64,000 bases of DNA from Lunatimonas lonarensis (GTDB lineage Bacteria; Bacteroidota; Bacteroidia; Cytophagales; Cyclobacteriaceae), in NCBI RefSeq assembly GCF_000390185.1, contig NZ_AQHR01000040.1:62001-126000 (forward strand), read 5' to 3'. Below are positions 44,275 through 52,629 of the stretch, in pieces. The position numbers and the translations under genes are program-made. Below the pieces are notes generated by a model. The model ran no database searches and was not told the origin of the DNA. It saw nothing but the letters and a program-made list of their open reading frames with translations. Each line of letters starts with the position of its first letter. The stretch's first letter is position 1.

Positions 44275-45189
44275 TCAGAAAAGGGAGAACTTTAGTTTGT
44301 CCGTCAGCAGCTCCAGGGCCATGATGGCTTTCACCGAGTTTCCTTTTTCATTTAGCTCCGGGCTCCACACGGCGATACTGAATTTGTGGGGCATCACCGA
44401 GGCCACACCTCCGCCCACACCGCTTTTTCCAGGTAGGCCTACCCGGAAGGCAAACTCGCCCGACTCATCGTAAAACCCGCAGGTAAGCATCAGGGCATTG
44501 ATCCGCCGTGCGACATTCTCGGTAACGATTTCCCGATTCGCATAGATGGAATAGCCGTCATTGGCCAAAAAAGAAAAGGATCTGGCCAGATCCACGCAGC
44601 ACATCTCCATGGAGCAATGGGCCACATAAGTTTGGATGACTTCTTCTACCGGATTGTCAAAGTTTTGGAAGGCTTTCAAGAAATACGCCAAGGCCGTATT
44701 TCTTTCTGAATGCCGGAGCTCGGAACGCATGACGTCCTGATTTATGGTGACGCATTCTTTGCCTGACACTTCATGGATAAAGCGACTTACCTCCTCAAGG
44801 GGATCGTCGAATTTGGTGGTCAGTGCATCGGTGATCACCAGGGCCCCTGCATTGATGAACGGGTTTCTGGGGATTCCTTTTTCAAATTCCAGTTGGGCAA
44901 TGGAATTGAAGGGGTTGCCACTTGGCTCTACATTTACCCGCGACCACAATTTGCGTTGGAATACATGGGCCACCATGCTGAGGGTGTGTACTTTGGAAAT
45001 ACTTTGGATGGAAAATGGCTGCTCGTAGTCGCCGACGCCATATACGGTGCCGTCCAGGTCAACCAACGCGATTCCAAATTTCTCTGCATCCACGTTGGCA
45101 AGCTCCGGAATGTAATCGGCCACTTTCCCTCTGGGGTTTTTGGATTTTACTTCTTGGTATACGTCTTCGATGATGTGCTGGTAGTCCAT
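44275..45189 (-). CDS. glsA: Glutaminase
   Basis: Serine-dependent beta-lactamase-fold glutaminase (304 residues) that hydrolyses glutamine to glutamate and ammonia. The catalytic pair Ser63-x-x-Lys66 is in FSIQSISKVH. Other family blocks are NPFINAGALVITD, RNTALAYFLKAF and LPGKSGVGGGVASVMPHKFSIAVWSP. No signal peptide, so it is cytoplasmic. In E. coli the homologue supports acid resistance. It converges with the small membrane peptide and has no obvious partner here. Confidence 0.96.
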   Translation of the reverse strand: MDYQHIIEDVYQEVKSKNPRGKVADYIPELANVDAEKFGIALVDLDGTVYGVGDYEQPFSIQSISKVHTLSMVAHVFQRKLWSRVNVEPSGNPFNSIAQLEFEKGIPRNPFINAGALVITDALTTKFDDPLEEVSRFIHEVSGKECVTINQDVMRSELRHSERNTALAYFLKAFQNFDNPVEEVIQTYVAHCSMEMCCVDLARSFSFLANDGYSIYANREIVTENVARRINALMLTCGFYDESGEFAFRVGLPGKSGVGGGVASVMPHKFSIAVWSPELNEKGNSVKAIMALELLTDKLKFSLF

Positions 45190-45521
45190 GAGGCTAATGT
45201 GGCGATTTTGGGGGTAGGGTCAAAGGCTTTGGAGATACTTTTGGGAATTAGATCGCAAAGTAGGTTTTTGGAGTGTTGATATATACTTCACGATATATTA
45301 CCTTGGCAAAGCGAAAGTGCGCTCGAATCAGATCTTTAGTTTTGTAGTGGCGTAGGATCGTTAGTTTCGCTAATCGTAGATCTCATGTCCAACTTTAACT
45401 TACACCCCCACTAAGATAGGCGAAGAGTGCAGGCAAGAACCATCTGTTCCTCTATGAATGAGGAGATTGATTTTTGGTTGAACGAAAAACTCTCCAAAAC
45501 AAAAAATAGCTGCCTTTAACT
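45190..45521. other. Intergenic region upstream of glsA
   Basis: 332-bp gap. It contains a plus-strand exact -7 box TAGTTTTG at 45337-45344 that has no gene downstream in the right direction, and a minus-strand TACTTTG near 45252-45258 that could serve glsA. Nothing else recognisable. Confidence 0.4.
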
Positions 45522-46097
45522 TCAATTTTCTGAGTTTTTTGGACAGCTATGACTAATCGTGAATGATTTAATAAATGTAGTCATTTCGTTATCTAATTCA
45601 GGCACGATTTCGGAGGTTCTATCACAAATGATTTCAACTCCAAAATTATCCCGTTTGATATAGCCAATAAATACAGTATGTTCAATTGAATTACGTTCAT
45701 AGGTACCTTTAAATATGGCTGATTGAGGATCATTGGAATAATCTGGATATCCTCCTAAAAGATGCCAAGTCAAGTTGAAATTTTTTGTTCCTATCAAGCC
45801 AGCACTATACTCTACAACATCCAGCGTGTCATTTAGTTTTTCGTATATTATAGCCATTATTGGTTCTACTGGTCTGTTTTGGGAATCGATGAGGGGTTTG
45901 TGTTTAAACATCACAATTCCTTTTTTACTTCGTTCCGGGGGTATATCTTGGATCAATTTCCATTTCGAAGAATCAGGAAGTTCAAATTGAACGCAAGGAT
46001 TGATTTTCTTTATGGCTAAATGATCAACTGAGGTCAATGATTGCGCAAATGATTGATGATAGGCAATCATTAAAACAGATAAAAGAACTACTTTCAT
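45522..46097 (-). CDS. Secreted hypothetical protein
   Basis: Protein of 191 residues from the ATG at 46097, which is followed at once by a good signal peptide (KVVLLSVLMIAYHQSFAQ). The mature part is mixed alpha/beta with two Cys (INPCVQFELP and VEIICDRTS) and a third near the C terminus (SHSCPKN). No family recognised. Its DNA is clearly more AT-rich than the neighbouring genes, which suggests a later arrival or weak constraint. A longer reading to 46196 would remove the signal peptide from the N terminus. Confidence 0.65.
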   Translation of the reverse strand: MKVVLLSVLMIAYHQSFAQSLTSVDHLAIKKINPCVQFELPDSSKWKLIQDIPPERSKKGIVMFKHKPLIDSQNRPVEPIMAIIYEKLNDTLDVVEYSAGLIGTKNFNLTWHLLGGYPDYSNDPQSAIFKGTYERNSIEHTVFIGYIKRDNFGVEIICDRTSEIVPELDNEMTTFIKSFTISHSCPKNSEN

Positions 46098-46540
46098 ATA
46101 TTTTCGTCGAATTAATGCCAACGTTTTGCGTATTTGACTTGTGCTGGCTTTCGAAGCATTTTTTTGTTGGGTCGTAACAAATATGTTTGACAACACAAAT
46201 CTTGAATTTACAACTTTCGCCTCCCTATATTATTTAAAAAACATGTGCCTACCATGGCCAACAGGTTTGCAATATACCATAAAAATTCAGAGGGTGTACT
46301 GATTTCTCAGTATCCCATATACCGAAAACCGAGATAGGCTTTGCGTAAGTAATATCGACACGGGAGTCGCTGCCCTGAGGCGGTAGCAGGTCGCATATCC
46401 TACCTTGTTTTTCACAGGCGTGTTTTGCCGAGGGTGGTGTTTTGTAATCGAAATACTATCCAATATCCCCCTTTTTGGCAACCTAGCTATTGGTTTTCGG
46501 CTGGGGGTTCCTTATATTTCGTTCTAAATGTGAATTAGTT
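46098..46540. other. Intergenic region with an unexplained GC-richer segment
   Basis: 443-bp gap between a minus-strand and a plus-strand gene. The segment at about 46287-46481 is GC-richer and open in two minus-strand frames (one starting MPKRGILDSISITKHH), which is how a decayed or non-coding conserved element often looks. A short imperfect hairpin (GCTGCC-CTGA-GGC...AGC) lies near 46369-46387. It could be the remnant of an insertion sequence or an interspersed repeat; no family is recognised. Confidence 0.35.
46490..46520 (+). promoter_or_regulatory. Promoter of the isochorismatase-like gene
   Basis: TTG at 46490-46492, 20 bp spacer, TATATTTC at 46513-46520 (one mismatch to TAnnTTTG), 20 bases before the ATG at 46541. 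Confidence 0.5.
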
Positions 46541-47464
46541 ATGCATGTCTCTAAATTACTGTGGTTGCTTTTGGTTTTGTTTGTTGGGTTTGTAATCTAC
46601 CGTCTTGCCAATGTAGTGCTGGAGGAGGAAACACAGATCGAGTTCTTGCCGGTAGGAAGCGTGGAGGTAAACCTGCGGTCCCAAACAAAATCCGCCGATG
46701 GTACTTGGCAGGTGGCCGTGCAGCAGAGTCGTTGGAATCCCACCCAGACCGCCATAATCGTGGTGGATATGTGGGATGCACATTGGTGTGAGAGTGCCAC
46801 CCAACGGGTAGGGGAGTTGGCACCCCGTATGGATGAGGTACTAGTGCGTGCCAGGGAAAAGGGAATCACCATTGTGCATGCACCCAGTGGCACGATGGAG
46901 TATTATCAACAAAGTCCACAGCGTAAAAAGGCCCTGGCGTTGCCCCACCACGAGGCACCTCCCGGATTTCCGATAAATGACTGGTGCTACTTGGATCCCA
47001 ATGCAGAGAATCCCCTGCCGATTGATGACTCGGATGGTGGCTGTGACAAGCCATGTGCTGACGGACAGCCCTGCGTTGAGCGCACAGCTTGGTCCAAACA
47101 GACACCACTCCTGACGATTGGAGACGAGGACTATATTACGGACAAGGGCCAGGAGGTTTTTAATTTGCTCTCCGAAAAAGGCATAGAAAACGTTATCATC
47201 ATGGGTGTGCATACCAATATGTGTATTTTGGGCAGGCCATTTGCCATTCGGCAGTTGGCCAATCTTGGCAAAAATGTCGTTCTGATGCGTGATATGACGG
47301 ATTCCATGTACAATCCGGAGCGGCATCCCTACGTTAGCCACTTTGAGGGCACAGACCTGGTGGTAGACCACGTAGAGAAATTCTGGGGTCCGACCATGCT
47401 GAGCACGGATATTACCGGCAAGCCTGCCTTTGTATTTGCAGAGGATACCCGCGGAAGCCGCTAG
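46541..47464 (+). CDS. Membrane-anchored isochorismatase-fold hydrolase
   Basis: Cysteine hydrolase family protein of 307 residues. An N-terminal hydrophobic segment (KLLWLLLVLFVGFVIYRL) should anchor it to the membrane with the enzyme outside the cytoplasm. The catalytic Asp76 is in AIIVVDMWDAHWC and the nucleophile Cys228 in GVHTNMCIL; further family blocks are IVHAPSGTMEYY and LMRDMTDSMYN. An insertion with four more Cys (Cys149, and CDKPCADGQPC at 168-178) may bind a metal or form disulfides. The family includes nicotinamidases and N-carbamoyl amidases. The promoter at 46490-46520 fixes the start at 46541. Its stop codon shares the bases CTAG with the stop of the convergent gene. Confidence 0.85.
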   Translation: MHVSKLLWLLLVLFVGFVIYRLANVVLEEETQIEFLPVGSVEVNLRSQTKSADGTWQVAVQQSRWNPTQTAIIVVDMWDAHWCESATQRVGELAPRMDEVLVRAREKGITIVHAPSGTMEYYQQSPQRKKALALPHHEAPPGFPINDWCYLDPNAENPLPIDDSDGGCDKPCADGQPCVERTAWSKQTPLLTIGDEDYITDKGQEVFNLLSEKGIENVIIMGVHTNMCILGRPFAIRQLANLGKNVVLMRDMTDSMYNPERHPYVSHFEGTDLVVDHVEKFWGPTMLSTDITGKPAFVFAEDTRGSR

Positions 47465-48069
47465 AGCTTCGATTGGTAAGGCCTAAGCCAGACCTTCAGA
47501 AGGATCAGGAAAAGCGACAGTGAGAAGAAGAAGAAAAGCTCGAAGATGCCCGTATTGCCCAGGAGAAAAAAGAGACCCACTGATACGCCTACGATAGTAA
47601 AAAGCATCCACGTGGACCGGACGGTGATTTGTTGGTCGATCTGGCCCAGAAAGCGGATAAACAAATAGAGGGAAGCCGTTAGACTAAGGGCAAATAGTAC
47701 GGCCATTACCGCATGTAGTTTTTTCAGAAAAGGCAGTTCTTCTACGGCGGGGATGATCACCGTAAGTACCAAAAACATAAGGGACCCGAAGAGCAGTTTT
47801 TTGGCTTTGCGATGCTGAAATGCTTTTAATACGTACAGCCTATACACGTAAAAGGTGATAAGCAGACCCGTGACCACACCCCAAATGATAAACCCCGTGC
47901 GGTATTCCACCAAGTTGCCGATCATGCTGAGCGTGAAATAGAAGGGCGATTCCTTGGTGCCGAAAAGAAAGGTATAGGTAGGAATGACCAAGACCGCAAA
48001 GATGGCAAGGTACCGCATGTAGCCTTTGCTTAGCTTGTCTTCTGCTGATAGCCTGGAATAGAGGGACAT
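47461..48069 (-). CDS. Small polytopic membrane protein
   Basis: Protein of 202 residues with about six membrane segments (for example YLAIFAVLVIPTYTFLFG, LLFGSLMFLVLTVIIPAVEE, LFFFFSLSLFLILLKVWL). No family recognised; no enzyme motif visible. It is divergent from the symporter, sharing a 171-bp regulatory gap, and converges with the hydrolase so tightly that both stops use the palindrome CTAG. Possibly a transport or envelope accessory. Confidence 0.7.
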   Translation of the reverse strand: MSLYSRLSAEDKLSKGYMRYLAIFAVLVIPTYTFLFGTKESPFYFTLSMIGNLVEYRTGFIIWGVVTGLLITFYVYRLYVLKAFQHRKAKKLLFGSLMFLVLTVIIPAVEELPFLKKLHAVMAVLFALSLTASLYLFIRFLGQIDQQITVRSTWMLFTIVGVSVGLFFLLGNTGIFELFFFFSLSLFLILLKVWLRPYQSKL

Positions 48070-48092
48070 AGGAGCTGGATTGGTTTCTTTTA

Positions 48093-48122
48093 CAAAATAC
48101 TGGCAAGCGGAGTCAAAAGCAA
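48093..48122 (-). promoter_or_regulatory. Candidate promoter of the polytopic membrane protein
   Basis: On the minus strand TTG is followed by 20 bp and TATTTTG, one base short of the TAnnTTTG pattern, 24 bases before the start at 48069. Confidence 0.35.
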
Positions 48123-48190
48123 GTCAGCCCCTGTTTTTTTGCCGGAAATCTCTCCAAATTACTCATTGGATGAGTTAGTAGGGATTAGAT

Positions 48191-48222
48191 TTGGTAAATG
48201 TCGTTGCCGGTGTTATCTTTTG
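48191..48222 (+). promoter_or_regulatory. Promoter of the sodium:solute symporter
   Basis: TTG at 48191-48193, 20 bp spacer, TATCTTTTG at 48214-48222 (one extra T relative to the consensus). It lies inside the possible N-terminal extension of the gene and so supports the ATG at 48241. Confidence 0.5.
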
Positions 48223-48240
48223 CCATCAATCACCAACCCT

Positions 48241-50112
48241 ATGCAACTATCCTTTTTGGATTGGGGGATCCTGTTTCTGTTTTTCGCCATTTCCCTTGGT
48301 GTGGGATTTTGGGCGTCCAAGCAGGCCGGGAAGGATTCCCTTTCGTTTTTTCTTTCGGGGCGTAATATGCCCTGGTACCTCCTGGGCGTTTCCATGGTGG
48401 CAACTACTTTTTCGGTAGATACGCCTACCTTGGTATCGGACATTGTTCGGCAAAACGGTGTGTCAGGCAACTGGGTTTGGTGGGCATTTTTGATGACCGG
48501 CATGTTGACGGTTTTTGTGTATTCGAAGCTCTGGCGACGCTCCGAGGTGATTACCGACGTGGAGTTCTACGAAATTCGCTACAGTGGGAGAATGGCTTCT
48601 TTTCTGAGGGGGTTTCGGTCTATTTACTTGGGGGTAGTGTTTAATGTGGCCATTATGGCGGCGGTTACCTTGGCTGCCATCAAGGTAGGAGGGGTTATGC
48701 TGGGCCTTTCGCCGGTACAGGTAATTTTGTTGGCTGGGGGCGTCACCGTGGTATTCAGCTCCATGGGTGGGTTTTTGGGAGTAATCGTCACGGATTTTAT
48801 CCTGTTCTTGGCCGCCATGGCGGGATCTATCCTTGCGGCGGTATATGCTGTCCACCACCCAAAGGTTGGCGGGTTGGCCAATCTGCTTAGCCACCCGGAA
48901 GTTGCGGACAAGCTCGCCTTCTTTCCCGACTTTAATCACTGGGAGTTGGCAGTAGTCGTATTTATTATTCCAGTGACGGTTCAGTGGTGGAGTGTCTGGT
49001 ATTCTGGTGCCGAACCAGGGGGGGGAGGATACGTGGTACAACGCATGTTGGCCGCCAAAAATGAAAACCACGCAATGGGCGCCACCCTACTATTTAACGT
49101 TGCCCATTATGCCATACGCCCTTGGCCGTGGATTGTAGTGGCCCTGTGCAGCTTGGTGGTTTTTCCGGATCTGGAAGCAATCCGTAGTGCTTTCCCCGAT
49201 TTGGATCCGAGCATTATAGGACATGACCTAGCGTACCCGGCGATGCTGACCTTACTTCCGGCGGGTTTGGTGGGCCTGGTCTTTGCCTCTTTGCTGGCTG
49301 CCTATATGTCTACCATGTCGTCCTGTCTAAACCTCGGATCCTCGTACTTGGTCAATGACCTGTACAAGCGGTTTATCAAGCCTGAGGCAGAGGAGAAGGA
49401 ACTGGTGGCAGTTGGACGGATATCTACCCTTCTTCTGATGCTGATCGCCAGTGTATTGGCTTTATTCTTGCAAAATGCCCTTTCGGCATTCAACCTGTTG
49501 TTGCAGATTGGAGCTGGGACAGGACTGCTGTTTATCCTGCGCTGGTTTTGGTACCGTATCAATCCGTACAGTGAACTTACAGCTATGCTGGTGTCATTTT
49601 TGGTGGCATTGGGGTTTATGGTGTTGGAAAATCACCAGTCCGGACAGGTGCAGGCTTTGATAGGCTTAGGGATGGATCCGGAATCCGCCGCTGCCCAGAT
49701 CCGACCTTTAAAGACACACGTCCAATTGCTGCTGGGAGTAGGCATCACCACGTTTTCCTGGCTCTTGGTAACCTTGCTTACCCGCCCTTCCTCGATGGAT
49801 ACCCTCGAGGCATTTTACCGAAGGGTTCGCCCCGGTAGGATTGGATGGCGTAAAATCATCGAATATGCCGCTTCGCAGGATAGACATTTTTCGAAACATG
49901 AAAAACATTCGGATATTCCTCAGGGCGTGCTGGGCATGGTACTGGGCTGTATGGCCGTTTATAGCGCATTGTTTGCCACGGGAAGCTGGATTTATGGGCA
50001 TGTAGCCATCGCGGTTTGGTTAAGCCTATCGGCGTTGATCACCTCTTGGCTTGTTTTTCGTATCTGGAGCAGGATGAACCCTCCTGAGGGTAGGCAAGCT
50101 TCTGACTTGTAA
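48241..50112 (+). CDS. Sodium:solute symporter family protein
   Basis: Inner-membrane Na+-coupled transporter of the SSS family, 623 residues with about 14 membrane segments. Family blocks include FLSGRNMPWYLLGVSMVATTFS, then DTPTLVSDIVRQNGVSGNW, VVFSSMGGFLGVIVTD, and LLAAYMSTMSSCLNLGSSYLVND. The long C-terminal segment after residue 530 (FYRRVRPGRIGWRK) resembles the sugar/organic-acid-type members of Bacteroidota and Planctomycetes. The ATG at 48241 is preferred over one 34 codons upstream, which would put the promoter inside the gene and precede the first membrane segment with a polar tail. It probably imports the product of the surrounding hydrolases. Confidence 0.92.
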   Translation: MQLSFLDWGILFLFFAISLGVGFWASKQAGKDSLSFFLSGRNMPWYLLGVSMVATTFSVDTPTLVSDIVRQNGVSGNWVWWAFLMTGMLTVFVYSKLWRRSEVITDVEFYEIRYSGRMASFLRGFRSIYLGVVFNVAIMAAVTLAAIKVGGVMLGLSPVQVILLAGGVTVVFSSMGGFLGVIVTDFILFLAAMAGSILAAVYAVHHPKVGGLANLLSHPEVADKLAFFPDFNHWELAVVVFIIPVTVQWWSVWYSGAEPGGGGYVVQRMLAAKNENHAMGATLLFNVAHYAIRPWPWIVVALCSLVVFPDLEAIRSAFPDLDPSIIGHDLAYPAMLTLLPAGLVGLVFASLLAAYMSTMSSCLNLGSSYLVNDLYKRFIKPEAEEKELVAVGRISTLLLMLIASVLALFLQNALSAFNLLLQIGAGTGLLFILRWFWYRINPYSELTAMLVSFLVALGFMVLENHQSGQVQALIGLGMDPESAAAQIRPLKTHVQLLLGVGITTFSWLLVTLLTRPSSMDTLEAFYRRVRPGRIGWRKIIEYAASQDRHFSKHEKHSDIPQGVLGMVLGCMAVYSALFATGSWIYGHVAIAVWLSLSALITSWLVFRIWSRMNPPEGRQASDL

Positions 50113-50205
50113 ATGTGTTACTTTTTCTTATATTAAGCTTATTAATCAGGATTTTGATCCGTTTATAAAATTTCAGGTTTTGAAGAGCATAAAAACGCAA
50201 CTTGC

Positions 50206-50237
50206 TTGGAAAATCTATGTTTATTTTAGTAGATTTC
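50206..50237 (+). promoter_or_regulatory. Candidate promoter of the cytochrome cassette
   Basis: TTG at 50206-50208, 21 bp spacer, TAGATTTC at 50230-50237 (one mismatch), 65 bases before the ATG at 50303. Confidence 0.35.
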
Positions 50238-50302
50238 GAAAAAGAGAGTAACCTCGCAGCTGCTACATTCTACAATGGCAGCTCAAGATAAGTAAGTATA
50301 CG

Positions 50303-52627
50303 ATGAACATCAAATGGAATCGGTTCCCCATAGGAATTAGCCTGCTCGCTTCGGTGTGGTTGGGGCAGGCCTGCCAAAAGGGAGGAGCAGATGCGCCTGC
50401 CCTGGAGTCTGTTCCCGATCAGATTAGTTACAATTTTCATGTGCGCCCCATCCTCTCAGACAATTGCTTTGCCTGCCATGGGCCCGATGCAAACAAACGG
50501 GAAGCTGGTCTGAGACTGGACATAGCGGAGGATGCCTACAAGGCATTGGCAGAGACCCCTGGGGCGCACGGGATAGTACCTGGTAATCCATCCCGATCGG
50601 AGGCCTTTATACGGATGGTGTCCGATGATCCGGAATTGCGCATGCCTCCTCCATCCTCCAACCTAAAGCTGACCGACATCGAGATCCAGGTAATCGAAAA
50701 ATGGATCAGGCAAGGTGCCAAATACGAGCCGCATTGGGCATTTGTGCCGCCGGTGAAAGCACAGGTACCCTCTCCGAAAGATGCGCGTTGGGCTCGAAAC
50801 GACGTAGATCGCTTTATCAGGCATACCATGCAACAGGTGGGTTTTAAACCCAACGAGGAGGCGGATAAGGAAAGCCTGCTCAAGCGTCTTAGCCTGGATC
50901 TCACAGGTTTGCCGCCGACGGTGGAGATGATGGACGATTTCATTAACGACAATGATCCAGATGCCTATGAGCGTTGGGTGGATCGTCTGCTCAGTAGTGA
51001 TGCCTACGGCGAAAAGATGGCCGTTTACTGGATGGACATTGCCCGTTTTGCGGATTCTCATGGATTTCAGGATGATAGTTACCGCAGTATGTGGCCCTGG
51101 AGGGATTGGGTGATTCACGCCTTCAATTCAAATATGCCCTATGACCAGTTTGTTACCTGGCAGCTGGCCGGCGACCTATTGCCTAATCCTACGAAGGAGC
51201 AGATTTTGGCTACCGGCTTCAACCGTAACCACAAAATTACCGAAGAGGGTGGGATTGTCGATGAGGAATATAGGGTAATGTATGTAACCGACCGTACCAA
51301 TACGGTTGGCAAGGCACTGATGGGTATCACCATGGAGTGTGCGGGCTGCCACGACCACAAGTACGATCCCATTTCGCAAAAAGAATATTATGAGCTATAC
51401 GCCTTTTTTAACAATATTCGAGAAAGGGGCATAGAGTCCGTAGTTGGCGGGCCTGAGACCTACGCAAAGGTGCCCTTTATGGAAATTACGAATGAGGAGG
51501 TGTCGTCTATCCTGAGATTTGTGAACAAAAGGGATACCTTACAGCTGATTGTTTCCATTATGGGTGAGTTGGATTCCATCAGGCCGACCTATATTCTGGA
51601 TAGGGGGCTCTACGATCAGCCCACTACTCCGGTGAAACCCCGTACCCCGGAGGCCATTTTGTCGTTTGCCCCGGATTTGGAGCCAAATCGCCTGGGTTTG
51701 GCCAAGTGGTTGTTTGATCCCCAGAACCCGCTTACTTCGAGGGTATTTGTAAACCAGATATGGCAGGAGTTTTTTGGACGAGGGATAGTCAGTACGCCCG
51801 GTGATTTTGGCATGCAGGGTGCACTTCCCAGCCACCCAGAGCTTTTGGATTGGCTCGCCGCTGATTTCATGGAACACGGCTGGGACATAAAGCGGCTTGT
51901 GCGGCAGTTGGTTACCTCTGCGACCTACCGGCAGTCCGCGGTGTTGACTGCTGATAAGATGGAACGGGATCCCGAAAATATTTACCTTGCCCGGGCACCA
52001 AGGTTTCGGGTGAAGGCGGAGTTTGTCAGAGACATCGTACTCAGCAGTTCAGGCCTGATAAATCCCGAAATAGGTGGGCCCAGCGCAAAGCCCTACCAGC
52101 CGCCGGGATTGTGGGAAGGGGCGACTTCTGGCCGGGGAATACTTTCCATGTACAAGCAGGATCACGGTCCGCAGCTATATAGACGTGGTCTTTACACCTT
52201 CATAAAACGTACGGTGCCACCTCCAGCCATGACCATGTTTGACGCGAGCAATCGGGATCAGTGTGAAGTGGAACGCACCCTCACCAACACCCCATTGCAG
52301 GCCTTGGTCATGCTTAATGACCCTACGGTGTTGGAAGCTTCGAGGGTGCTGGCGGGGCGGCTGTTGCAGTCATCAGGTTCGGCGGAGGATCGTATCGCGA
52401 CGGCGTTCAGACAGATTGTTTGTCGTACGCCTACTGAACGTGAAATGAAACTTCTGACCAGATACCATCAGGGGAGATTGGAGTCGCTGGGGATCGATGA
52501 AGCGCGAGATCTCCTGACAGTAGGGGAGTATCCCATGGTACAGGGATTGGATGAGGTGGAATGGGCCTCGCTGATGCAGGTCATTGTATCAATTTATAAT
52601 TTGGAAGAAACGATTTCGAAGACATAG
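50303..52627 (+). CDS. Planctomycete-type cytochrome lipoprotein (PSCyt1-DUF1549-DUF1553)
   Basis: Large periplasmic or surface protein of 774 residues. A lipoprotein signal ends at Cys24 (LGQAC). A planctomycete-type cytochrome domain has Cys55-Phe-Ala-Cys58-His59. DUF1549 follows (about 165-375; WARNDVDRFIRHTMQ, SLDLTGLPPT, WMDIARFADSHG, ITMECAGCHDHKYDPI, which holds a second CxxCH). The rest is DUF1553 (LAKWLFDPQNPLTSRVFVNQIW, DFGMQGALPSHPELLDWLA, LTNTPLQALVMLNDP). It therefore has two potential haem sites. DUF1501 follows after 2 bp. This gene pair is very abundant in Planctomycetes; its role is unproved, though redox steps in glycan breakdown are often suggested. Confidence 0.9.
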   Translation: MNIKWNRFPIGISLLASVWLGQACQKGGADAPALESVPDQISYNFHVRPILSDNCFACHGPDANKREAGLRLDIAEDAYKALAETPGAHGIVPGNPSRSEAFIRMVSDDPELRMPPPSSNLKLTDIEIQVIEKWIRQGAKYEPHWAFVPPVKAQVPSPKDARWARNDVDRFIRHTMQQVGFKPNEEADKESLLKRLSLDLTGLPPTVEMMDDFINDNDPDAYERWVDRLLSSDAYGEKMAVYWMDIARFADSHGFQDDSYRSMWPWRDWVIHAFNSNMPYDQFVTWQLAGDLLPNPTKEQILATGFNRNHKITEEGGIVDEEYRVMYVTDRTNTVGKALMGITMECAGCHDHKYDPISQKEYYELYAFFNNIRERGIESVVGGPETYAKVPFMEITNEEVSSILRFVNKRDTLQLIVSIMGELDSIRPTYILDRGLYDQPTTPVKPRTPEAILSFAPDLEPNRLGLAKWLFDPQNPLTSRVFVNQIWQEFFGRGIVSTPGDFGMQGALPSHPELLDWLAADFMEHGWDIKRLVRQLVTSATYRQSAVLTADKMERDPENIYLARAPRFRVKAEFVRDIVLSSSGLINPEIGGPSAKPYQPPGLWEGATSGRGILSMYKQDHGPQLYRRGLYTFIKRTVPPPAMTMFDASNRDQCEVERTLTNTPLQALVMLNDPTVLEASRVLAGRLLQSSGSAEDRIATAFRQIVCRTPTEREMKLLTRYHQGRLESLGIDEARDLLTVGEYPMVQGLDEVEWASLMQVIVSIYNLEETISKT

Positions 52628-52629
52628 TT

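Noticed and set aside
45337-45344. Plus-strand -7 box TAGTTTTG
   Set aside because: Exact match, but no TTG at the right distance and no plus-strand gene follows, so it is likely chance.
48463-49071. 202-residue open frame antisense to the symporter
   Set aside because: Very rich in His, Pro, Gln and Arg, which is typical of the antisense of a membrane protein.
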